The translations under genes were made by a program, and so were the position numbers. The notes under the pieces are model-generated. The model was given only the letters and a program-made list of their open reading frames with translations. It had not been told where the DNA came from and did no database searches. Shown piece by piece: positions 5,647-11,214 of a DNA stretch of 11,214 nt. Within the stretch, counting starts at the first letter, position 1. Each line of letters opens with the position of its first letter. The stretch is from Saprospirales bacterium (GTDB lineage Bacteria; Bacteroidota; Bacteroidia; Chitinophagales; Saprospiraceae): NCBI GenBank assembly GCA_003448025.1, contig DLXL01000387.1:913-12126 (forward strand), read 5' to 3'.

Positions 5647-6739
5647 AAACGACCCAAATGAGCCGCGATATGTGTTCAGCACAGCTACTGCGGCCGACAA
5701 TGCCGACATTCTGGAGTTGTTGCGCCGGAGTCCGATCCGCATGGAGATGGATTACGTGATGGACCGGCAAAACAATTTTTTTCTGCTGCACGACTGGCTG
5801 CCGGAAACCAGGGTGTTGCTGGCGCGGGATGCTGCCACAGGCGAACTGCAGGGTTTTTTATCGCTCCTGAAACTGCGGGGATGTGTGGATGGCAGGGAGA
5901 TTTCTTTTCAATACGTAACCGACCTGATCAAAGCGCCGGAAAACCGCAACGCCTTTCTGATGAAGCGGCTGTTGAACTACGGGTTTGTGCAATATTTTGA
6001 TACTCCGCTCATATTTGGACTCATCAATGCCCGCAACAATCCGGCCCGGCGTTTCTCCACTTCTGTGCAGCTACAGTATCCGGGCGATGCAGTGCACACT
6101 TTTCATTACCTGGAAATGGCCCCTTTGTGGCGGCAACGGATCAACCGACGCTACACCTTAAGACAGGCTGAGGATCAGGCCACCATGGATCAGGCCATGG
6201 CTTTGATCAACCGGCATTACGGGCGCCACGCCCTGTTTCAGCCCTTGAATCGGGAGGAGTTGGCCAGGCAGTTGGAGGTTCTGCCAGGGTTTAGCGCCGC
6301 AGATGTGTGGTTGCTGGAGGAAAACGGGCAACTGCTTGGCTCCATGATTACCTATCGGCCTGATGACCTCAGTTCGCTTATTTTGATGCGCATGGACAGG
6401 TGGTCGCGGTTTTTATTCCGGCTTATTCGGGGTGTACACCGGATCACCGGTTTGCTTTTTGATCCGCCGGAGGAAGGTGGCCATATCCGTACCTTACAGG
6501 TGCGTTACCTGGCCGGGAATGAAGAAGTCCGGCGGGTATTGCTCAGGGCGGCTAACAATATGGCCTATGCGGAAAAGCGCCACTCCGTTTCCATGCTGGT
6601 TGATGCTGCCGATCCGTTAGAGCCTTCCAGTTGGGTAACCTACCGATACCAATCCCTCCTGTACGCCAACGGCAGAGACCGTGCCCTGGTAGCGCGTTTG
6701 AAAGAGGGATTGGTATGGATGGATGTGGTGTGGGGGTAG
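5636..6739 (+). CDS. Double GNAT-like acyltransferase, last gene of the operon
   Basis: The 367-residue product appears to contain two GNAT-fold halves. The first (about 11-160) has strands around TRVLLARDAATGELQGFLSL and LIFGLINARNNPARRF (125-140), the latter resembling the helix-and-turn region after the acyl-CoA site. The second (about 172-330) repeats the layout with ADVWLLEENGQLLGSMITYR (222-241) and RTLQVRYLAGNEEVRRVLLRAA (285-306). GNAT enzymes move acyl groups, usually from acyl-CoA, to amines; tandem forms include N-myristoyltransferase-like enzymes. ATG 5636 overlaps the decarboxylase-like gene by 11 bases; the frame extends to 5525, but that would overlap far more of the upstream gene. 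Its place after a BtaA-like and a Psd-like enzyme suggests it may acylate the amine those two would create. The substrate is not shown by sequence. Confidence 0.75.
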   Translation: MSHKNDPNEPRYVFSTATAADNADILELLRRSPIRMEMDYVMDRQNNFFLLHDWLPETRVLLARDAATGELQGFLSLLKLRGCVDGREISFQYVTDLIKAPENRNAFLMKRLLNYGFVQYFDTPLIFGLINARNNPARRFSTSVQLQYPGDAVHTFHYLEMAPLWRQRINRRYTLRQAEDQATMDQAMALINRHYGRHALFQPLNREELARQLEVLPGFSAADVWLLEENGQLLGSMITYRPDDLSSLILMRMDRWSRFLFRLIRGVHRITGLLFDPPEEGGHIRTLQVRYLAGNEEVRRVLLRAANNMAYAEKRHSVSMLVDAADPLEPSSWVTYRYQSLLYANGRDRALVARLKEGLVWMDVVWG

Positions 6740-6744
6740 TAGGC

Positions 6745-7458
6745 TTACTCCCCGAAATGCATGCTCAAATAGAACAAACGAGGCGCACGGACACCCATTT
6801 CCAGATCGGTGTTGCGGTATTCGGTATCTGAGAGGCTGTTGCTTCGGGTTTGTTTTACCCATCCGAAGTAGTCGGCTTCCAGACCAACGCTAAATTCGTC
6901 CATAATGAAAAACTGCACCCCGGTGAAGCAGGATAAACCTGTCCACCAGGAACGGTAGAAGGATTCGGATTCGCGCAGGAGTATTTCCTGTTGTCCTTCC
7001 AAAATAGCCAGGTGGTCAACCTGCATGGGGCGGGTTTCCCATCCGGTCATCACATCGGCGCCGAAATAGATGCGCCATCTTTTCAGTGCATGCTGGCGTT
7101 CCAGGCCCAGAGCAAGGTCGTATTGCCGGGTGGTTCCGTTGAGCTGACGCTGGAAGAAGGTATCAGCAGAAACGCGTTCCGGGAATCGGTAATCGTATTT
7201 TTCCCGGGCGTGGCCAACCATGCCTCTAAGTGCGTATTGGTAAGGGTGTTTTTTAGTCAGGTTCACCTTACCCAGGCGATGGCGGTAGAGCAACTGAATG
7301 CCTCTTCCGGAATAAATATACGGGGATCCGTCTGCCGCAATTTCGTGCCGGTAGAGTCGGACGGGTTCGGTCAGGGAATCGGCTTGGGCGGTTTGGGCTG
7401 AGATAGTTTGGCAGAGGAGCGTGCTCCAGATCAAGGCCAGGAAGCGTTTGGTGTGCAT
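6745..7458 (-). CDS. Outer-membrane beta-barrel-like protein, uncharacterised
   Basis: The 237-residue product starts with a signal peptide (MHTKRFLALIWSTLLCQTISAQ). Mature sequence alternates polar and aromatic residues in short strands, for example GIQLLYRHRLG (54-64), ALKRWRIYFGADVMTGW (123-139), GVQFFIMDEFSVGLEADYFGWV and the terminal RLFYLSMHFGE. An aromatic residue near the C-terminal end fits a BAM-inserted barrel, and the size suits 8-10 strands, as in PorT-like barrels of Bacteroidota. No enzyme motif is visible. It is convergent with the operon, with only five bases between stops, so no room exists for a separate bidirectional terminator. It is divergent from the SNF2 gene. Function unknown; a role in surface structure is a guess. 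Confidence 0.7.
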   Translation of the reverse strand: MHTKRFLALIWSTLLCQTISAQTAQADSLTEPVRLYRHEIAADGSPYIYSGRGIQLLYRHRLGKVNLTKKHPYQYALRGMVGHAREKYDYRFPERVSADTFFQRQLNGTTRQYDLALGLERQHALKRWRIYFGADVMTGWETRPMQVDHLAILEGQQEILLRESESFYRSWWTGLSCFTGVQFFIMDEFSVGLEADYFGWVKQTRSNSLSDTEYRNTDLEMGVRAPRLFYLSMHFGE

Positions 7459-7588
7459 GGCATAGGTAGTTTTACGTTTATTTATTAAAGTATAACTATA
7501 GTGACGAAAAAAGGTTTATGGATTGATAAAGGGGATTAAATGTGTTATTACTTAAAGCAATTAACTTTACCCCAAACTATCCCACGGC
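7459..7588. promoter_or_regulatory. Divergent A+T-rich intergenic region between the barrel gene and the SNF2 gene
   Basis: The 130 bases are A+T-rich and must hold both promoters. TAACTTTA at 7562-7569 matches seven of eight positions of TAnnTTTG and lies 19 bases before the SNF2 ATG, but no -33 partner is visible. No strong palindrome or hairpin is seen. Confidence 0.35.
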
Positions 7589-10500
7589 ATGGATTGGTAT
7601 TATAACTACAAAAAACGCCCGGCCCCAAAAGCCGCCCCGGGCGCTACCCGCAAAGAATATGGCGTAACCTGGTGGGGCCAGCAATGGCTGAAAGCACTTT
7701 CGCATATTGACTATTCCAACCGGCTTCCCAGAGGGAAAACGTATGCCAATAAAGGCCTGGCGCATGATCTGGTGCTGAAAGACAACGTCATTTCAGCCAA
7801 AGTAACCGGGTCCATGCCCAAACCCTATAAGGTTGATTTGGCCTTGACGCCGTTTAACGAAGATACCCGCCGAAAGCTGGTACAAATGGTGACCGACAAC
7901 CCCTTGTTCCTATCCAAACTCCTCAACCGGGAATTGCCGACAGAGCTGTTCGAAGCACTCAGGAGCGAAGGGATTCAACTGTTCCCTACCCAATGGAAAG
8001 AGATAGAAGGGCGGTGTTCTTGCCCAGACTGGGCGGTTCCATGCAAACACATGGCTGCTGTGTTTTTCCTCATTGCCAACGAAATTGATAAAAACCCGTT
8101 TCTGGTTTTTGAGCTCCGCCAAGTGGATCTCCTGAAGGCACTGACGGAAGCCGGTTACACAGAAACGGAGCACGACTCCTTTGCTCCCGGAACCCTCGCT
8201 GCCTTGCAACAACCCAGCCGTGCAAACTTGCCTGATTGGCGCCCGGAGGAAGTACAACTGGCCGCGCCTGATTTTTCCCTGATTCCGGATTGCCGGGAAC
8301 CCCTGCTGCAATTACTGTCAGACAAACCGGTGTTCTACCCGGAAGGAAACTTCAAAAAGGAGCTCGCTTCAGCGTACAAACACATAGCAACACCGACAAA
8401 GACGTCTAAAAACGACCTGTCAAAACAAGATCTGCTGGCCCTGCGCAACTGCGAGAAACCACTACTGCTGCTGGATGCTTCCAGTGGCCGACTGATTAGT
8501 GCTTCGCTGCTGGATACAGAGGATCAATCGGTGATGGACTTTGATGATATGAAAGACCTGATCCTTTTTCTGGACCGGTTGCCGGAATCGGAAGTGGCCA
8601 CCAGCTCGTTGCATTTCAGGTGTTTGCACCTGGCCTGGCGATTGGCATCCACGCTGGCCCGGAAAAGCGCTTTTGTGCCGCAATTACTCCAAAATACCGG
8701 CGGCGCCTGCTATATCCGGTGGATACCGGCCCTGCTGAATGCCGAAGTGCGCAATGTTTGCGATCAAATGAAAGCCCTCGTACCACCCGGAATACTGGTG
8801 TATGTAGACGACGAGCAGGAGTATGAGCCCTCAGAACCTGACGCATTGAATGCCCTGCTGGCTTTGTTTTTAGGTCATTACGCTGAAACATACCGGTATT
8901 CCAGCTGGAAGTTTGACGAACGGCAAATCTGGTTTTTCTCCGGCCTTCCGGACTCCTTCGACCGGTTTGAGACCCGTGAATATCCCAAAAGTATCCACCT
9001 GTGGCTAAGTCGGTTTTTCATTGCCGAAAAAGCCATTGTGCCGGTGTTTGAAGTGCACCTGCAGGACGACGATTTTGAGGTGTCGGTGAGTATGGAAGAC
9101 CGCCAGTCGGACTTCCAGGCGCCTGTGCCGCTGGACAAGGTTTTGTCGGATAAAAAACATGCCCGTCTGCGGCTCGACGCTTTACGGGACCTGACCATGG
9201 TGGCCGAGTTTTTCCCTGAATTGAACGAGGTGATTTCCTCCAATGGAAAAAGCAAACTGCTGTTCAACTCCCAGTCCTTTGCCAACGTTTTTTTCAAGGC
9301 ACTGCCGGTGATTCGGCTGTTCGGTATTAGGGTATTGCTGCCCAAAGCCCTGGAAAAGGTATTCCGCCCGGCCATGTCTATGTCGCTCAATGCAGCTAAT
9401 CAAGGTAAAATAAGCGGTACGGGCTTGCTGTCGTTTGCCAACATGATTGATTTTGAGTGGCAAATCGCCCTGGGTGACCAGCAGATGTCGCCCGAAGCAT
9501 TTGCCCTACTAGTCAAAAAAATGCGCGGCATCGTACGCCTGGCCAACGGATATGTATTTTTGGACGAACAGGAAATAAGCTCATTGCTGCACAAAATGCA
9601 ACACGAGCCGCGCCCTTCCGGGCCCAAACTGTTGCAAATAGCCTTGACAGGCGAGTACAGGAGCATGCCGGTACAACTCACAGATTCGGCCAGAGCCTTG
9701 ATTGCAGAACTGCTCCGACCCGACGCGGCGCCGCTGCCGGCGGGCCTCCAGGCTACTTTGCGACCCTATCAGGTGCGCGGATATGAATGGCTGTACAAAA
9801 ACACGCGGCTCGGACTGGGCAGCTTGATTGCCGACGATATGGGGTTGGGCAAAACCCTTCAAGTGATTGCCACCCTCCTGCGCCTCAAAGAAGAAGGCGC
9901 ACTTGGCGCCGGCAAGCAGGCGCTGGTAGTGGTGCCTACCACCCTGCTTACCAACTGGACCAAAGAGATAACCCGCTTTGCGCCCGAACTGCAGGCCCGG
10001 GTGTACCACGGCGCCGCGAGGGTGCGCACGCTGCCCAAAGATGCCGATGTACTGCTCACCACTTACGGGATGCTGCGCACTGATGCGGAGCTTTTCCAAA
10101 AACCACTCTGGCAGGTTTTGGTGCTGGATGAAGCGCAAAACATCAAAAACCTGAACACCGGACAAACCCAAACCGTAAAAAAGCTCAAGGCTTCCGTACG
10201 CATAGCTATGACCGGCACCCCGGTGGAAAACCGGTTGAGCGAATACTATTCCATCTTCGATTTTGCCAACCACGGTTACCTGGGCTCCGTCAAGACCTTC
10301 ACTGAAGAGTTTGCCAAACCCATAGAGCTGGAGCGCAACCATGCGGTATTGAGCAACTTCCAGCGGACTACCGCACCCTTCCTGCTACGCCGGGTAAAAA
10401 CAGATAAAAGCATCATCAGCGACCTGCCCGACAAGGTGGAGAAAAATCAATATTGCACCCTTAGTGCAGAGCAGGCTGCCTTGTACCAAAACGTAGTGGA

Positions 10501-11164
10501 AGTATCCTTGAAGGCCATCGCCGACACCGAAAAAGACAGCATACAGCGACAAGGTCTGGTATTGAAAATGCTCACGGCGCTCAAGCAGATTTGCAACCAT
10601 CCATCGCATTACCTCAAAAAAACAGCCATCGATCCGGCACATTCCGGCAAAGCCCAGCGCCTGCTCGACCTTCTGGCAGAGATACAGGAAACCGGCGAGA
10701 AAACCCTGATTTTCACTCAATATCGCGAAATGGGCGATTTGCTGCTGCCATTGCTGCAGGAGCAATTGGGCATAGAAGCGGCCTTTTTACATGGCGGCGT
10801 GTCGCGTGCGGCGCGGGATAAAATGGTAGACGATTTTCAGCAACGCCAAAGTGCCAGGGTGCTCCTGCTCTCCCTCAAAGCCGGCGGAACAGGCCTAAAC
10901 CTCACGGCTGCCTCCAATGTGATCCATTATGACCTTTGGTGGAACCCTGCTGTGGAAGCCCAGGCCACCGACCGCGCCTACCGCATAGGGCAGCACCGGA
11001 ACGTGCAGGTACACCGGCTGATTACCCAAAGCACTTTCGAGGAACGTATAGACGAAATGATCCAAACCAAAAAGGAACTGGCCAACCTGGCGGTAGCCAC
11101 CGGTGAGAAATGGGTGGGCGATTTGTCGGACAAAGAATTGCGGGAGCTGGTGAGGCTGGGGTAG
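7589..11164 (+). CDS. SWIM zinc-finger SNF2-family ATPase/helicase
   Basis: This 1191-residue protein belongs to the bacterial SWIM-SNF2 group of DNA-dependent translocases related to HepA/RapA. The N-terminus (WWGQQWLKAL, then RLPRGKTYANKG) is the usual lead-in to SWIM proteins. The zinc site is C143-x-C145-x6-C152-x-H154. A long, poorly conserved middle (about 170-720) follows. The ATPase motor has motif I ADDMGLGKT (748-756), motif II DEAQ (847-850), TGTPVEN as motif III, and in the C-terminal lobe FLHGGVSRAARDKMVDDF, SLKAGGTGLNLTAASNVIHYDLWWNP (motif V region) and QATDRAYRIGQ (1125-1135, motif VI). All key residues look intact. The ATG at 7589 is where homology begins. It is probably cytoplasmic and acts on DNA or on transcription complexes. 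A defence role (as for SNF2 proteins in DISARM) is not supported, since no methylase, nuclease or phospholipase-D partner is near. Confidence 0.95.
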   Translation: MDWYYNYKKRPAPKAAPGATRKEYGVTWWGQQWLKALSHIDYSNRLPRGKTYANKGLAHDLVLKDNVISAKVTGSMPKPYKVDLALTPFNEDTRRKLVQMVTDNPLFLSKLLNRELPTELFEALRSEGIQLFPTQWKEIEGRCSCPDWAVPCKHMAAVFFLIANEIDKNPFLVFELRQVDLLKALTEAGYTETEHDSFAPGTLAALQQPSRANLPDWRPEEVQLAAPDFSLIPDCREPLLQLLSDKPVFYPEGNFKKELASAYKHIATPTKTSKNDLSKQDLLALRNCEKPLLLLDASSGRLISASLLDTEDQSVMDFDDMKDLILFLDRLPESEVATSSLHFRCLHLAWRLASTLARKSAFVPQLLQNTGGACYIRWIPALLNAEVRNVCDQMKALVPPGILVYVDDEQEYEPSEPDALNALLALFLGHYAETYRYSSWKFDERQIWFFSGLPDSFDRFETREYPKSIHLWLSRFFIAEKAIVPVFEVHLQDDDFEVSVSMEDRQSDFQAPVPLDKVLSDKKHARLRLDALRDLTMVAEFFPELNEVISSNGKSKLLFNSQSFANVFFKALPVIRLFGIRVLLPKALEKVFRPAMSMSLNAANQGKISGTGLLSFANMIDFEWQIALGDQQMSPEAFALLVKKMRGIVRLANGYVFLDEQEISSLLHKMQHEPRPSGPKLLQIALTGEYRSMPVQLTDSARALIAELLRPDAAPLPAGLQATLRPYQVRGYEWLYKNTRLGLGSLIADDMGLGKTLQVIATLLRLKEEGALGAGKQALVVVPTTLLTNWTKEITRFAPELQARVYHGAARVRTLPKDADVLLTTYGMLRTDAELFQKPLWQVLVLDEAQNIKNLNTGQTQTVKKLKASVRIAMTGTPVENRLSEYYSIFDFANHGYLGSVKTFTEEFAKPIELERNHAVLSNFQRTTAPFLLRRVKTDKSIISDLPDKVEKNQYCTLSAEQAALYQNVVEVSLKAIADTEKDSIQRQGLVLKMLTALKQICNHPSHYLKKTAIDPAHSGKAQRLLDLLAEIQETGEKTLIFTQYREMGDLLLPLLQEQLGIEAAFLHGGVSRAARDKMVDDFQQRQSARVLLLSLKAGGTGLNLTAASNVIHYDLWWNPAVEAQATDRAYRIGQHRNVQVHRLITQSTFEERIDEMIQTKKELANLAVATGEKWVGDLSDKELRELVRLG

Positions 11165-11214
11165 ATGAAGCTAAATTTTGCGAGTCAGATCGCAAAAACA
11201 ACGTTGTTTTTGCG
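11165..11214 (+). other. Open reading frame start immediately after the SNF2 stop, cut by the window edge
   Basis: The SNF2 stop TAG (11162-11164) is followed with no gap by ATG, and the frame stays open for 16 codons to the edge (MKLNFASQIAKTTLFL). It could be the start of a coupled downstream gene, but the same bases form hairpins, and 16 codons is too short to judge. Confidence 0.2.
11176..11214. repeat. Overlapping inverted repeats with a perfect 24-bp palindrome
   Basis: CGCAAAAACAAC (11191-11202) is followed directly by its reverse complement GTTGTTTTTGCG (11203-11214), a perfect 24-bp palindrome that ends at the window edge. The left arm can alternatively pair with TTTTGCG (11176-11182) across an 8-base loop. 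The two hairpins exclude each other because they share CGCAAAA. This may be a terminator for the SNF2 gene, an operator, or the edge of a larger repeat. The continuation is outside the window. Confidence 0.6.

Noticed and set aside
5525..6739. GNAT gene starting at 5525
   Set aside because: The first 37 residues are the decarboxylase-like gene read in another frame; the ATG at 5636 gives an 11-base overlap typical of the operon.
8878..9390. Minus-strand open frame of 170 codons
   Set aside because: Antisense to the SNF2 middle region; serine- and arginine-rich low-complexity translation typical of a shadow frame.
9581..10342. Minus-strand open frame of 253 codons
   Set aside because: It lies wholly antisense to the conserved SNF2 ATPase domain and shows no recognisable domain.
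845..11164. Fic plus SNF2 as parts of a defence island
   Set aside because: They are separated by a lipid-type operon and two envelope genes, and no nuclease, methylase, integrase or known defence partner is present.

Overview
The window reads as chromosomal DNA from a member of the Bacteroidota, most likely a Saprospiria- or Chitinophagia-like lineage. The evidence is a secreted protein with a type IX secretion-like C-terminal tail, TruA with the GCGRTDTGVHAS form of the active-site motif, a PorT-like outer-membrane barrel candidate, and TAnnTTTG-type promoter boxes. No rRNA, tRNA, CRISPR array, transposase or integrase is visible.

Left part (1-3567, all minus strand). A remnant of a TTGGATATTG repeat abuts the 3' end of truA (tRNA pseudouridine synthase). 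The truA reading frame is intact through its active site but has no ATG, GTG or TTG at its expected start; an ATC sits where the ATG should be. Four to seven bases upstream ends a class II Fic adenylyltransferase with a DUF4172-type N-terminus and a C-terminal winged helix. Its start codon lies inside the first of two 25-bp palindromes spaced exactly 34 bp apart, with a third half-site in the same phase. This looks like an autoregulatory operator array. Further upstream lies a secreted arylsulfotransferase-like (ASST family) protein with an Ig-like module and a T9SS-like tail.

Middle part (3692-6739, plus strand). A tight four-gene operon (overlap 14, gap 1, overlap 11 bases) encodes a DUF3419/BtaA-like S-adenosylmethionine-dependent 3-amino-3-carboxypropyltransferase, a 68-residue single-pass membrane protein, a pyruvoyl-type phosphatidylserine-decarboxylase-like enzyme with an intact GS self-cleavage site, and a double-GNAT acyltransferase-like protein. 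Known BtaA makes diacylglyceryl-homoserine, and Psd removes the carboxylate of an amino-acid head group. I therefore infer that the operon could build a phosphorus-free 3-aminopropyl ether lipid, possibly N-acylated. The BtaB methyltransferase needed for the known betaine lipid DGTS is not in the window. This is the best candidate here for an undescribed pathway.

Right part (6745-11214). A small outer-membrane-barrel-like protein is convergent with the operon (5 bases between stop codons). Divergent from it is a 1191-residue SWIM zinc-finger/SNF2 ATPase. After its stop come an open 16-codon reading frame that runs off the window and a pair of mutually exclusive hairpins, including a perfect 24-bp palindrome ending at the window edge.
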